In this document: piece by piece, positions 18,621 through 26,453 of the stretch | Numbering within the stretch: position 1 is the stretch's first letter | Layout of the letters: each line of letters begins with the position of its first letter | Source: DATKDF01 sp963752045 | GTDB taxonomy: Bacteria > Acidobacteriota > Vicinamibacteria > Vicinamibacterales > SCN-69-37 | DNA length: 64,000 bases | Reading direction: 5' to 3' | NCBI GenBank assembly: GCA_963752045.1 | Contig: CAVVWN010000012.1 | Location: forward strand, 62,001 to 126,000 | Notes under the pieces: generated by a model | Database searches by the model: none | Seen by the model: only the letters and a program-made list of their open reading frames with translations | Told to the model about the DNA's origin: nothing | Translations under genes and position numbers: made by a program

Positions 18621-19516
18621 TCGAGTTTCCGCGAATCCTGTGTCCAGTCGATTTCTCAGACGCGTCGCGCGCGGCGCTCGAGTCGGCGCTGATGCTCGCG
18701 CGCTGGTACGACTCGCGCGTCTTCGTGCCGCACGTCGTGCAGATCGCGCTCCCGCCGGCCCCGTTCACGCCGAACGCCCCGACCGCGCTCACGCCGGCGC
18801 AAGAGGAGGAGACGGCCGGCCATCTTGCGTCGTTCGTGGCCGGGTGCGAACCCGGAAGCGTGGCCGTGACCACGACGGTGCTCGTCGGCTCGGCCGTCGC
18901 GGAGATTCTGCGGCAGGCACAGGACCTTCCGGCCGACCTCATCGTACTCGGCACGCACGGTCGAAGCGGATTCGAGCATCTGCTGATGGGGTCGGTCACC
19001 GAGCGCGTTCTGCGCAAGGCGACCTGCCCCGTCTGCACGATTCGGGCCGACGCGCACCAGCGCCCGAGAACGCCGCCGGCACCGTTCACGCGGATCATGT
19101 GCGCGGTCGACTTCTCGCCCGCGTCGCTCAACGCGCTCGAGCATGCGCTCTCGCTCGCGCAGGAATCAGGCGGGCGACTCACCCTGGTACACGTGCAGGA
19201 CTGGCCGTTCGACCTGCGAGCCGCCGAGACGTTCGGGCCCGACGCGTCGCGCTATCAGCGCCAGCTGCACGAGCGCGCGACGCGCGAGCTCGCGGCCGTC
19301 GTCCCCGCCGACGCCCGGACCTGGTGCGAGATCGAGGAGGTCGTGGCCATCGGCCGCCCGCACGAGGTGATCCTGCAGACGGCGCGCGACGTGGCCGCGA
19401 ACCTGATCGTGATGGGCGCACATGCGCGCGCGGGCCTCGACCTGCACGTGCTCGGCTCGACGACCGACCACGTCGTCCGCGAGGCGGCCTGTCCGGTGCT
19501 CACCGTGCGGCGCTAG
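18617..19516 (+). CDS. Tandem universal stress protein
   Basis: 299 residues holding two Usp domains (about 3-145 and 155-299). Each begins ILCPVDFS / IMCAVDFS. Domain 1 has the ATP-binding G-2x-G-9x-S motif intact (GTHGRSGFEHLLMGS); domain 2 has GAHARAGLDLHVLGS, with Ala for the second Gly. The tandem form matches proteins such as mycobacterial Rv2623, an ATP-binding dormancy regulator (recalled, not searched). Last gene of the operon that begins at 15080. Confidence 0.93.
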   Translation: MIEFPRILCPVDFSDASRAALESALMLARWYDSRVFVPHVVQIALPPAPFTPNAPTALTPAQEEETAGHLASFVAGCEPGSVAVTTTVLVGSAVAEILRQAQDLPADLIVLGTHGRSGFEHLLMGSVTERVLRKATCPVCTIRADAHQRPRTPPAPFTRIMCAVDFSPASLNALEHALSLAQESGGRLTLVHVQDWPFDLRAAETFGPDASRYQRQLHERATRELAAVVPADARTWCEIEEVVAIGRPHEVILQTARDVAANLIVMGAHARAGLDLHVLGSTTDHVVREAACPVLTVRR

Positions 19517-19603
19517 CCGCGGGAATCTCGGGGGTCGGCGGCGGTTTTCCGCTCTCGGCGCACCGCCCGGCGACGCCCACGCCGACTGGCCGCACGCTCC
19601 CGG

Positions 19604-19619
19604 CGGCATCGGCGTTGCA
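19604..19619 (+). promoter_or_regulatory. Putative sigma-54 promoter of the hsp20 operon
   Basis: CGGCATCGGCGTTGCA: GG (19605-19606), 10 bases, GC (19617-19618). Predicted start of transcription near 19630, 23 bases before the hsp20 ATG. A palindromic GCGGTTTTCCGC at 19541-19552 lies near -84 and may be the activator site. Confidence 0.6.
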
Positions 19620-19652
19620 TCAGTACACGGGAGGAATCGAAAGGAGGAAGCC

Positions 19653-20102
19653 ATGAACCTGACCCGCTGGGACCCGTTCCGTGAACTCGAAGATCTGTCG
19701 AAGGGCTTGAACCAGTGGTTCGGTCAGCCGCTCATGCGGCGCTTCAACGAGGACAACGGGGCGACCTTCGCCGACTGGGCCCCGGCCCTTGACGTCGAGG
19801 AGACCGAGAAGGAATACCTCATCAAGGCCGACCTGCCGGCCATCAGGAAGGACGAACTGAAGATCGGGATCGACCACGGCATGCTCACGCTCGAAGGCGA
19901 GCGGAAGCACGAGAAGGAAGAGAAAGGGAAGAAGTTCCATCGCGTCGAGCGTGCGTATGGCAAGTTCATGCGCCGGCTCGAACTGCCCACCGACGTGGAC
20001 GAGACGAAGGTCGCCGCCGAGTTCAAGGACGGCGTGCTCAACGTCCACCTGCCCAAATCGGCCACCGCCAAGCCACGCGCGATCGATGTGAAAGTGGTCT
20101 GA
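19653..20102 (+). CDS. Small heat-shock protein, Hsp20 family
   Basis: 149 residues with AAAGGAGG before the ATG. N-terminus MNLTRWDPFRELEDLSKGLNQWF is the standard bacterial Hsp20 start; the alpha-crystallin domain (about 45-140) has DLPAIRKDELKIGIDHGMLTLEGERK and the closing motif EFKDGVLNVHLPKS (A-x-x-x-n-GvL). An ATP-independent cytoplasmic holdase. Lys/Glu-rich middle loop (KHEKEEKGKKFHR). First gene of a three-gene unit; one base separates it from the flavoprotein gene. Confidence 0.96.
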   Translation: MNLTRWDPFRELEDLSKGLNQWFGQPLMRRFNEDNGATFADWAPALDVEETEKEYLIKADLPAIRKDELKIGIDHGMLTLEGERKHEKEEKGKKFHRVERAYGKFMRRLELPTDVDETKVAAEFKDGVLNVHLPKSATAKPRAIDVKVV

Positions 20103-20103
20103 C

Positions 20104-21471
20104 GTGAAGGCCGTGCCTGCGGCCGCCGCCGCCCACCCCCCTCAAGGACCGGCGACGGCCGCTCGCTCGTACCGCCCTGTCTGGTTTGCCCTCTACGCGG
20201 CGCTCGTCGGCCTGCCCCTCGTGCTGGCCTGGCTCACCGATCCGCTCGAGCCGCCCCGGCCCGTTCTCGTCGACGTGGGCGTTGGTGTCGGCTTCGTGGG
20301 GCTGACGCTCCTCCTGATCCAGTTCGCGCTGGTGTCGCGGCTGCGCCCGGTCTCGCGCCCGTTCGGCACCGACGTCCTCATGCAGTGGCACCGCGGCATG
20401 GGAATCGCCTCGCTCGTCTTCGTTGTGGCGCATCCGGTCCTCGCCGGCGCCTCCTGGCAGGCCTGGAACCCGCTGTCCGGCCCCGCGGCGATGCAGGCGG
20501 GTGCGCTCGCCCTCTGGGCCACCGTGGTCATCGTGATTACCTCGACCGCCCGCAAGCGCGTGCGTCTCTCCTACGAGTCCTGGCAGGTCATTCACCTCGT
20601 GGCCGCCTGCGTCATCACCGTCGCGGCGCTCTGGCACGTGTTCGCGATCGGCCTCTACTCGGGCGCGCCGGCCGTGCGCTGGCTGCTCGTCGCCTATGCC
20701 GCCGTCTTTGCGGTGCTCGTCGGACGGTATCGGCTGGTCCGTCCGGTCGAGCTCGCGAGGAGGCCGTGGCGCATCGCCGCCAACGACGACATTGGCGGCA
20801 GCGTGCGTCTCGTCGCCGTGCGGCCCGATGGCCATGCGGGCTTCTCGTTCGAGCCGGGACAGTTTGCGTGGTTGATGACCGGCTCCACGCCGATGTTCTC
20901 GGCCCAGCATCCGCTGTCGATTGCCTCGTCGGCCGTGCCCGACGACGGGCGTACGCTGGAGTTCGCGATCAAGGCCCTTGGCGACTGGTCGGCCGGCACC
21001 GTTCCCGCCCTCGAGCCGGGGCGCCGCGTCTGGGTGGACGGGCCGTACGGCGGCTTCACGCCGGACCCGACGTCGCCGGCCCCGCTCGTGCTCATCGCGG
21101 GCGGCATCGGGATCGCGCCGGCTCGATCGATCCTCCGCACGATGAAGGACCGTCGCGACAGACGACCCGTGCGTCTCTTCTACGCGGCCTCCGACTGGTC
21201 GCGCGTGGTCTTCCGTGCCGAGCTCGACACGCTGGCCGATGCGCTCGCGCTGGACGTGTGCTACGTGTTCGAGCGGCCCGGGCCGGAATGGACCGGCGAA
21301 CGCGGCTTCATCACCGCTGACGTACTCACTCGCCACATCGGCGCAGGAATCGCCGGGTGCGAGTACTTCGTGTGCGGACCGATACCGATGATCGACTCGC
21401 TCGAACGGATCCTCACCGGGCTCCGCGTGCCCGGCGCGCGCATCCACACCGAGCGCTTCCAGATGGTGTAG
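20104..21471 (+). CDS. Ferric-reductase-like membrane flavoprotein
   Basis: 455 residues from GTG 20104. Five or six membrane helices in the first 215 residues carry histidines in pairs typical of the haem-bearing ferric reductase domain (MQWHRGMGIASLVFVVAHPV, WQVIHLVAACVITVAALWHVF). Then an FAD-binding barrel with FEPGQFAWL and QHPLSIASS, and an NAD(P)-binding domain with LIAGGIGIAPARSIL and a closing YFVCGPIPMIDSL. It should pass electrons from NAD(P)H through FAD and haem across the membrane, perhaps to metal or oxygen. Sits between hsp20 and a monohaem cytochrome lipoprotein, a natural electron acceptor. Confidence 0.9.
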   Translation: MKAVPAAAAAHPPQGPATAARSYRPVWFALYAALVGLPLVLAWLTDPLEPPRPVLVDVGVGVGFVGLTLLLIQFALVSRLRPVSRPFGTDVLMQWHRGMGIASLVFVVAHPVLAGASWQAWNPLSGPAAMQAGALALWATVVIVITSTARKRVRLSYESWQVIHLVAACVITVAALWHVFAIGLYSGAPAVRWLLVAYAAVFAVLVGRYRLVRPVELARRPWRIAANDDIGGSVRLVAVRPDGHAGFSFEPGQFAWLMTGSTPMFSAQHPLSIASSAVPDDGRTLEFAIKALGDWSAGTVPALEPGRRVWVDGPYGGFTPDPTSPAPLVLIAGGIGIAPARSILRTMKDRRDRRPVRLFYAASDWSRVVFRAELDTLADALALDVCYVFERPGPEWTGERGFITADVLTRHIGAGIAGCEYFVCGPIPMIDSLERILTGLRVPGARIHTERFQMV

Positions 21472-21476
21472 TGCCC

Positions 21477-21803
21477 ATGACCCACAGAACCGTCACGCGC
21501 GCCATGTATGTCTTCACCGGCACCCTGGTTGCCGCAACCGTCGCCTTCGGCTGCCTGGCGAACCGGCCGCCGCAGTCCGTCCCGGAGAATCCGCCCGTCG
21601 CCGGCGCGCCGCCCCCGGGGGAGGCCCTCTTTGCCAGCTACTGCACGGGCTGCCACACGGTCGACGAGGCGGTCGCCTTCGTCCGGGCGACGGCGGAGGC
21701 CGACGCCGCACGTCGGGAGCTGACGTTGCTGCTTGCCAGCCATGGCGACAGCTCCGCCGCCCAGGACGCGCTCATCGTCGATTTCGTGATGGCAAGACGG
21801 TAG
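21477..21803 (+). CDS. Small monohaem cytochrome c lipoprotein
   Basis: 108 residues. Signal sequence with lipobox VAFGC at about residue 26, one haem motif CTGCH, then a helical tail. There is no obvious distal Met close to the usual spacing; the helix after the haem site is short, so this is a minimal or atypical c-type domain. Five bases after the flavoprotein stop, so it is co-transcribed and may be its redox partner on the periplasmic face. Confidence 0.8.
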   Translation: MTHRTVTRAMYVFTGTLVAATVAFGCLANRPPQSVPENPPVAGAPPPGEALFASYCTGCHTVDEAVAFVRATAEADAARRELTLLLASHGDSSAAQDALIVDFVMARR

Positions 21804-21844
21804 GTCCGAGCCGGCGGATGGCGGGCTCGAGCCAGCCCGGCACG

Positions 21845-22360
21845 TCAGTCATCGCGCGTCCACGTCACGCGCGCGAGCTTGTTCTCGTGCGAGAAGTCGT
21901 ACTGCACGTCGCCGGCGTACGCCTTGTGGACGGCGCGTCCCAGCCGTTGCGCCAGGTGCTCGGTGGTCGTCGAGAGCTTCAGCACACCTTCCACCGACGT
22001 GTCCCAATCCAGAATACGGCCCGTCGGGTTGTCGACGACGGCCCGCTCCTCTTCGCGGCGGAGCAGGGCTTCAATGTCCTCGCGGTGACCGGCGAGGAAC
22101 CCGCCCCGCAGCGTGAGGAACCCGCGGGCCTCACCCTTCTGCTTCCTGTCGCAGGCCGGACACAGGGTCGGCTCGGCCGACTGGCCCGCCAGGCGCGCGC
22201 GCGGCGTCGACCCGGCGATCCAGCGTCGGCGTTCGTACACCGCGCCGCAGCCCACACAGACGCGCGGCTCGGCCGCCGCGCGGGCGGAGCGGTGCTCGCC
22301 CCCGTGATGGTCGACCCGCTTGGTATAAGTGGTGTTCGTGTAGCGCTTTGCTGATCGCAT
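21845..22360 (-). CDS. BCAM0308-like zinc-ribbon protein
   Basis: 171 residues from ATG 22360, which follows GGGAGGGAG. Two CxxC pairs (CVGC and CPAC, about 45 residues apart) form a zinc ribbon, followed by a helical and beta C-terminal region (GHREDIEALLRREEERA, GRAVHKAYAGDVQYDF). The pattern agrees with what I recall of the BCAM0308 family, named from the low-oxygen-activated locus of Burkholderia cenocepacia; NMD3-like ribosome association has been suggested for similar Zn ribbons. Function not established. A putative sigma-54 promoter lies 50 bases upstream. Confidence 0.7.
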   Translation of the reverse strand: MRSAKRYTNTTYTKRVDHHGGEHRSARAAAEPRVCVGCGAVYERRRWIAGSTPRARLAGQSAEPTLCPACDRKQKGEARGFLTLRGGFLAGHREDIEALLRREEERAVVDNPTGRILDWDTSVEGVLKLSTTTEHLAQRLGRAVHKAYAGDVQYDFSHENKLARVTWTRDD

Positions 22361-22408
22361 CGCTCCCTCCCTCGAGGGGCCGGCCTGTCCGACACCACCA
22401 GATCTCTC

Positions 22409-22424
22409 TGCAACCTGCCTGCCG
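22409..22424 (-). promoter_or_regulatory. Putative sigma-54 promoter of the BCAM0308-like gene
   Basis: Reading the minus strand: CGGCAGGCAGGTTGCA, with GG and GC 10 bases apart (plus-strand GC 22410-22411, CC 22422-22423). Predicted transcript start near 22398, 38 bases before the ATG at 22360. A GGGATTTTTCCG element on the minus strand (22477-22488) sits near -87. Confidence 0.58.
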
Positions 22425-22537
22425 CCTGGCAGCGCCGGCCGGGGGGCGGCCGGCACGACCTGTCCCGACCTCCGAACGGAAAAATCCCACGGCTTGGGGA
22501 GATTTCGACCATCGGCCGCCTGGCCTGACGGCACGAG

Positions 22538-22984
22538 CTACGTGCGCTCGTACCAGCCGGTGAGCACGGCGGTTTCGAGGACGCGGCCCTCGAGCGCGCC
22601 GTCGAGGCGGCTCCGGCTGAACCCGGCCGGCAGCCCGAGCGGCCGTGAGAGCGCGTGCAACTGAAAGCGGTACCGATGCCGGCCGTGGCCCCTCGGCGGG
22701 CACGGCCCGCCGTACCCACGCCTGCCGAAGTCGTTGGTGCCCGGCAACCCGGCCGACTGTCCCTCGGCAATCGACCGCTTGTCGACCGAGATGTCGGAGA
22801 GCAGCCAGTGCGTGAACGTGCCGGCCGGCGCGTCCGGGTCGTCGACCACGAGCGCAAAGGCCTGTGTGCCGGCGGGAGGGTCGGTCCAGGTCAGCGCGGG
22901 TGAGACGTCGAGGCCGTCACACGTGTAGCGATGCGGGACCTTGTGATCCTGGTGGAATGCGGAGCTGCTGATCACGAATGACAT
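22538..22984 (-). CDS. PEBP family protein (YbhB/YbcL-like)
   Basis: 148 residues. Family motifs: YTCDGLDVSPALTW near the start, LVVDDPDAPAGTFTHWLLSDI (the DPDxP phosphoanion-binding site), NDFGRRGYGGPCPPRGHGRHRY (GxxGYxGPxPPxG-H) and a C-terminal LQAL-type helix. Raf-kinase-inhibitor-like proteins of bacteria have no settled role. The ATG at 22984 gives the usual N-terminus (MSFVISSSAF) but has no ribosome-binding site, and the putative promoter would start the transcript only about 7 bases upstream. Divergent from the hibernation-factor operon. Confidence 0.93.
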   Translation of the reverse strand: MSFVISSSAFHQDHKVPHRYTCDGLDVSPALTWTDPPAGTQAFALVVDDPDAPAGTFTHWLLSDISVDKRSIAEGQSAGLPGTNDFGRRGYGGPCPPRGHGRHRYRFQLHALSRPLGLPAGFSRSRLDGALEGRVLETAVLTGWYERT

Positions 22985-23001
22985 GACGATCGTGAATTGG
23001 A

Positions 23002-23017
23002 TGCAGTGCGCGTACCA
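23002..23017 (-). promoter_or_regulatory. Putative sigma-54 promoter of the PEBP gene
   Basis: Minus strand TGGTACGCGCACTGCA: GG and GC 10 bases apart (plus-strand GC 23003-23004, CC 23015-23016). Predicted transcript start near 22991, 7 bases before the ATG. Shares the TTGGTAC-N6-TGCAT form with the promoters at 26237 and 30189. Confidence 0.62.
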
Positions 23018-23069
23018 GCGACCGGCCGCGTCCGGGAGCGCCGGAGCGACCGCGGTGGATTCCGTCCGT

Positions 23070-23085
23070 GCGGTGATTCTTCCGC
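23070..23085. promoter_or_regulatory. Candidate activator site between divergent sigma-54 promoters
   Basis: Palindrome GCGGTGATTCTTCCGC (GCGG-N8-CCGC). Its centre is about 76.5 bases upstream of the predicted hpf start of transcription and 86.5 upstream of the divergent PEBP start, one helical turn apart. The 12-base core GCGGTGATTCTT recurs exactly at 30275-30286. Confidence 0.5.
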
Positions 23086-23127
23086 GCCTGAGAGGCCGGT
23101 CCGCACCGGCGGAGCGGGACCGGCCGT

Positions 23128-23143
23128 CGGCATCCTGGTTGCA
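23128..23143 (+). promoter_or_regulatory. Putative sigma-54 promoter of the hpf-CBS operon
   Basis: CGGCATCCTGGTTGCA: GG (23129-23130) and GC (23141-23142) 10 bases apart, with a full TTGCA at -12. Predicted transcript start near 23154, 27 bases before the ATG. Confidence 0.62.
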
Positions 23144-23180
23144 TCGGTACCACAGGTCTGGTCTCACGGGGGGGCGTCAC

Positions 23181-23633
23181 ATGCAGGAGCCACCGAGAAT
23201 CACCTTTCACGGCGTCCGGGGGTCGAGCGAACTGACATCCGACATCCTCGAACGGCTCACGAAACTGGAGAAGTACGCGCCGCGGCTCACCGGTGCCCGG
23301 GTGGCGGTGGAGCTGCGCGGCCGGCACCATCAGGCCGGGAACAGGTACCGCGTGAAGATCAGCCTCGACGTGCCCGGCGAGACCCTCGTCGTCAGGCCCC
23401 ACGCCAGCCTGCGCCCGACGGCCCGCGCCACGGGCAGTCCGGCGTGGCGCAAGGAGCACGACGTGGACAGCGACCAGCGCTACGCGAAAGTCGCCGTGCG
23501 GGAGGCGTTCGAGGCGGCACGACGTCAACTGCAGGATTACGTGCGGCGCCAGCGCGGCGCCGTCAAGACGCACGCGCCGAAAGCCCCGGCCCGCCCACGG
23601 CGGCGGACGTCTCACCAGACCGGCATCATCTGA
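23181..23633 (+). CDS. hpf: Ribosome hibernation-promoting factor (HPF/RaiA) family protein
   Basis: 150 residues after a G-rich ribosome site. The S30AE fold is recognisable: ITFHGVRGSSELTSDILERLTKLEKYAPRLTGARVAVELRGRHHQAGNRYRVKISLDVPGETLVV, then an inserted basic loop and a helix KVAVREAFEAARRQLQDYVRRQRG. The C-terminal tail is basic, without the long dimerisation domain, so it is the short form. Such proteins silence ribosomes in stationary phase or hypoxia; mycobacterial DosR-regulated Rv0079-type proteins play a comparable part. Twelve bases separate it from the CBS gene. Confidence 0.85.
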   Translation: MQEPPRITFHGVRGSSELTSDILERLTKLEKYAPRLTGARVAVELRGRHHQAGNRYRVKISLDVPGETLVVRPHASLRPTARATGSPAWRKEHDVDSDQRYAKVAVREAFEAARRQLQDYVRRQRGAVKTHAPKAPARPRRRTSHQTGII

Positions 23634-23645
23634 GGGAGAACGGAC

Positions 23646-24092
23646 ATGACTGTGGGCGAAATCTGCACGAGGGCGGTCGTCACTGCTCAGGCGGACGAAT
23701 CGATCGCCACCGCGGCCCGTCGCATGCGCGATCGTCACGTCGGCACGCTTGTCGTCACTGCCGACGGCGATCGGCGTCCGGTTGGCGTCGTCACTGACCG
23801 GGACATCGTCGTGAGCGCCGTGGCGCAGAGCCCGGACAGGATCGAATCGCTGCGGGTCGGCGACGTGATGAGTGCGGACCTGATCACGGCGCTCACGAGC
23901 GAGTCGGTCGACGACGCGCTGGCGAGGATGCGGTCGCATGGCATCCGGCGGCTGCCCGTGGTGACGCGCGACGGGCAACTCGAGGGCCTCGTCGCGTTCG
24001 ACGACATCATCGAGCACCTGTCCGAGGACCTCACGGCGCTGGCGGGCCTCGTCGCGAGCGAGCAGAAGCACGAACGCGAGGTGCGCAGGTAG
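23646..24092 (+). CDS. CBS-pair protein
   Basis: 148 residues made of two CBS motifs: MTVGEICTRAVVTAQADESIATAARRM...RPVGVVTDRDIV and RVGDVMSADLITALTSESVDDALARMRSHGIRRLPVVTRDGQLEGLVAFDDII. A short acidic/basic helix closes the protein. No effector domain, so it is a stand-alone CBS protein of the Hrp1 type (Rv2626c-like), which usually bind adenine nucleotides. Co-transcribed with the hibernation factor. Confidence 0.93.
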   Translation: MTVGEICTRAVVTAQADESIATAARRMRDRHVGTLVVTADGDRRPVGVVTDRDIVVSAVAQSPDRIESLRVGDVMSADLITALTSESVDDALARMRSHGIRRLPVVTRDGQLEGLVAFDDIIEHLSEDLTALAGLVASEQKHEREVRR

Positions 24093-24101
24093 CGGCCGGC
24101 T

Positions 24102-24308
24102 CTACGCCTGATTCGGAGTCCCGACGGCCAGCCGCTTCGGCTGCCAGTGCGGGCATGTCTCGCAGACGTCGGCAGCCTCGAAGGGCGTCGGCTCGGACTC
24201 GCGCAGACACGTCCACGGATGTTCTTCGGCCTTGAGCCAGGCGGGGTACGGCAGATACAGCGTCAGTCGTGCCCACCGGCACGTGCTCGCATGACGAACC
24301 TCGTCCAT
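24102..24308 (-). CDS. Small cysteine-containing protein of unknown function
   Basis: 68 residues, ATG 24308 with GAGAGGAG in front. Four cysteines (C10, C34, and a CETC pair at 49-52) with several Trp and Pro residues: CRWARLTLYLPYPAWLKA, HPWTCLRE, VCETCPHWQPKRL. The spacing suggests a small metal-binding fold or Fe-S site. I recognise no family. Lies between the CBS gene and the UbiB-like gene on the minus strand, 176 bases downstream of the latter; with no sigma-54 match of its own, it may be read from the UbiB transcript. Confidence 0.6.
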   Translation of the reverse strand: MDEVRHASTCRWARLTLYLPYPAWLKAEEHPWTCLRESEPTPFEAADVCETCPHWQPKRLAVGTPNQA

Positions 24309-24413
24309 CGATGTGACTCCTCTCGCTCGCCGGCCGGCCCTGGCGGCCGTCCGTCCCGGTCGGACGCCTGCAGCGTACTCAACTTCCGCTCCCGATGCAG
24401 CCTCTCGAATGCG

Positions 24414-24431
24414 GGCGGGCTGAAGCCCGCC
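24414..24431. repeat. Dispersed palindrome GGCGGGCT-N2-AGCCCGCC
   Basis: Perfect 8-base arms around GA. The same palindrome, with CA in the loop and 9-base arms, is at 58127-58146. It lies downstream of the UbiB-like gene and could act as a transcription barrier or REP-like element; there is no T tract. Confidence 0.7.
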
Positions 24432-24483
24432 ACTCCGACAGCCGACGACGCATCGGCTTCGTCAACGCAAGTGGCCACCGGGG

Positions 24484-26220
24484 TTAGAGCCGCCCCGAGC
24501 GCAGGACGCCTGCGGCCAGTCCCATGCCGAGCGTCGCGGCGGCCGCGAGCCCCAGGAGTCCCAGGACCGAGTAGCCGTAGAACGTCGGACCGAATCCCGC
24601 CTGGATGACCAGGGACGACCCGACCACGAGCGAGCCGATCACGATCGCGAAGCTCAACCGGTTGCTCGACCGGTCCATCTCGGTGACGAAATGCTCGAGG
24701 TTCCGGTGCACGAACTGTACTTCGAAGCGATTGTCGCGGAGTTTCCGCATGACGGCGCTCGCCTCGGCCGGGAGCTGACGCGCCGTGTCGAAGGCCTCGC
24801 GGGTGGCGTCGGTGACGCGTGCGGCGAGCGCGCGCGGCGTGTGGCGCTCGAGCCAGAGGCGCTCGGCGAGCGGCGCCGCGTGCTCGACGATCTGGAACGA
24901 CGGATCGAGCTGGCGTCCCACGCCCTCAATCGTGACGATCGCCTTGACGAGCAGCAGCAGGTTCGACGGAAAGCGAAGACTGTGCCGCGCGAGTGTGTCC
25001 ACGGCGTCGCCCAGCACCTCGGCCATCGAGAGCTCGCCGAGCGGCACGTCACCGTAGGTGTCGATGAGGTCCGACAAGTCGCGCTCGAGCTTGCGCGGGT
25101 CCACCTCGCGCCGTGGCTCGGTGAGCGTCAGGGCGAGCGTCGTCAGCCGGTCGAGGTCGCGCTGCCAGACGGCCCGGATCGCGCGCGCCAGCTCTTCGCG
25201 CGTGCGCTCGTCGAGCCGGCCGACGATGCCGAAGTCGAGGAGGCCGATCGCGCCGTCCGGCATGACGAGCACGTTGCCCGGGTGCGGATCGGCGTGGAAG
25301 AACCCATGCACGAGCACCTGCGCGAGCATGGCGTCGGCTCCGCGCCGAGCCACGCTGCGACGCGCGGTCTGGTCGAGGCCAGCCCGTTCCAGGGCCGAGA
25401 TCTTGACGCCATCGAGAAAGTCCATCGTGAGCACGGCCGGCGTCGTCCGGTCCCAGTAGACGGCCGGAATGCGCACGGTCGGATCGCCCGCGAAGTTGCG
25501 CGCGGCCCGTTCGAGGTTGCGGCCCTCGCGGACGAAATTCTGCTCGGCACGCAACGTGCGAGCGAACTCGTCGACGAGCGCGGGCGGATCGATGAACTCG
25601 GCGCCGGGCAGGTGCCGCTCCACGAGGCCGGCCAGCTGCCGGAGAATCGCGAGATCGCCAGCCATGACCTTGCCAATGCCGGGACGACGGACCTTGACGA
25701 CCACCGACTCCCCTGTGGCGAGGGTAGCCCGGTGCACCTGGGCGATCGACGCCGCCGCGAGCGGAACCGGGTCGAACTGGCTGAAGAGCACGGCAATCGG
25801 CTGGCCGAGCTCGGCTTCGATGACCCGCTCGGCCTCGCCGGCCTCGAGCGGTGGCACGTGATCCTGGAGCGAGGCGAACTCGGCGATGAGCTCGGCCGGC
25901 AGCACGTCGGTCCGGATGCTGAGGGCCTGCCCGAACTTGACGAACGTCGGACCGAGCTCTTCGAAGGCCAGGCGCAGGCGATGGGCTCTCGAGGCCGCCG
26001 TGGCTGCGCGGCTCGGCCGTTGCCGCCACCGCGCTCCGAAACCGAGGTATCGGCCGAGCCGCAGCGTGGAAACGACGTCGGCCAGCCCATGCCGCACAAG
26101 TACTCGCGCGACCTCGCGGTAGCGTTTGAAGAGGGACGGCGAATGCTCCTCGGGCAGGTCGCGGCCGGCCCCGGGAGCGCCCGCTTCCCGCGGTGACTCG
26201 ATGGCAGGCTCGGCGCGCAC
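24484..26220 (-). CDS. ABC1/UbiB-family atypical kinase
   Basis: About 578 residues from GTG 26220. All UbiB signatures are present: KFGQALSIR (KxGQ), the Ala-rich loop PLAAASIAQVHRA, VVVKVRRPG (Lys of VAVK), FHADPHPGNVLV catalytic segment and LLDFGIVGRL. Two C-terminal membrane helices (SFAIVIGSLVVGSSLVIQAG; YSVLGLLGLAAAATLGMGLA). Such proteins support isoprenoid-quinone synthesis or lipid handling, not classical protein phosphorylation. An in-frame ATG at 26241 gives a longer reading, but it lies inside the putative promoter (26237-26252), so I chose the GTG downstream of the predicted transcript start (26226). Confidence 0.92.
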   Translation of the reverse strand: MRAEPAIESPREAGAPGAGRDLPEEHSPSLFKRYREVARVLVRHGLADVVSTLRLGRYLGFGARWRQRPSRAATAASRAHRLRLAFEELGPTFVKFGQALSIRTDVLPAELIAEFASLQDHVPPLEAGEAERVIEAELGQPIAVLFSQFDPVPLAAASIAQVHRATLATGESVVVKVRRPGIGKVMAGDLAILRQLAGLVERHLPGAEFIDPPALVDEFARTLRAEQNFVREGRNLERAARNFAGDPTVRIPAVYWDRTTPAVLTMDFLDGVKISALERAGLDQTARRSVARRGADAMLAQVLVHGFFHADPHPGNVLVMPDGAIGLLDFGIVGRLDERTREELARAIRAVWQRDLDRLTTLALTLTEPRREVDPRKLERDLSDLIDTYGDVPLGELSMAEVLGDAVDTLARHSLRFPSNLLLLVKAIVTIEGVGRQLDPSFQIVEHAAPLAERLWLERHTPRALAARVTDATREAFDTARQLPAEASAVMRKLRDNRFEVQFVHRNLEHFVTEMDRSSNRLSFAIVIGSLVVGSSLVIQAGFGPTFYGYSVLGLLGLAAAATLGMGLAAGVLRSGRL

Positions 26221-26236
26221 GGACGACCGGACAAGA

Positions 26237-26252
26237 TGCATCGCGCGTACCA
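26237..26252 (-). promoter_or_regulatory. Putative sigma-54 promoter of the UbiB-like gene
   Basis: Minus strand TGGTACGCGCGATGCA: GG and GC 10 bases apart (plus-strand GC 26238-26239, CC 26250-26251). Predicted transcript start near 26226. It overlaps the apparent ATG 26241, which argues for a later start codon. Confidence 0.58.
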
Positions 26253-26402
26253 ACCCGGACCGGCACCGGCACTCCGGTTGCCGCCATGCGGAAGCAGGCG
26301 GGTCGGCAGATCCGGCGGGTGCTTCTTTGGGGCACCGCGAATTTCTGCCCGGATCGAAAGGCGTCCGCCGGCGTCAGGAGCGACCCTGACGAGCCTCGGG
26401 GC

Positions 26403-26418
26403 TGGCAAGCGTCATGCA
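26403..26418 (+). promoter_or_regulatory. Putative sigma-54 promoter of the cfa-remnant/LapA/hydrolase unit
   Basis: TGGCAAGCGTCATGCA: GG (26404-26405) and GC (26416-26417) 10 bases apart. Predicted transcript start near 26429. The element GCGAATTTCTGCCC at 26337-26350 has its ATTTCT at about -88, matching the spacing seen at 15 kb. Confidence 0.55.
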
Positions 26419-26453
26419 CGAGATGTCATCGAGCGCACGAGCGCGGGTGACAG

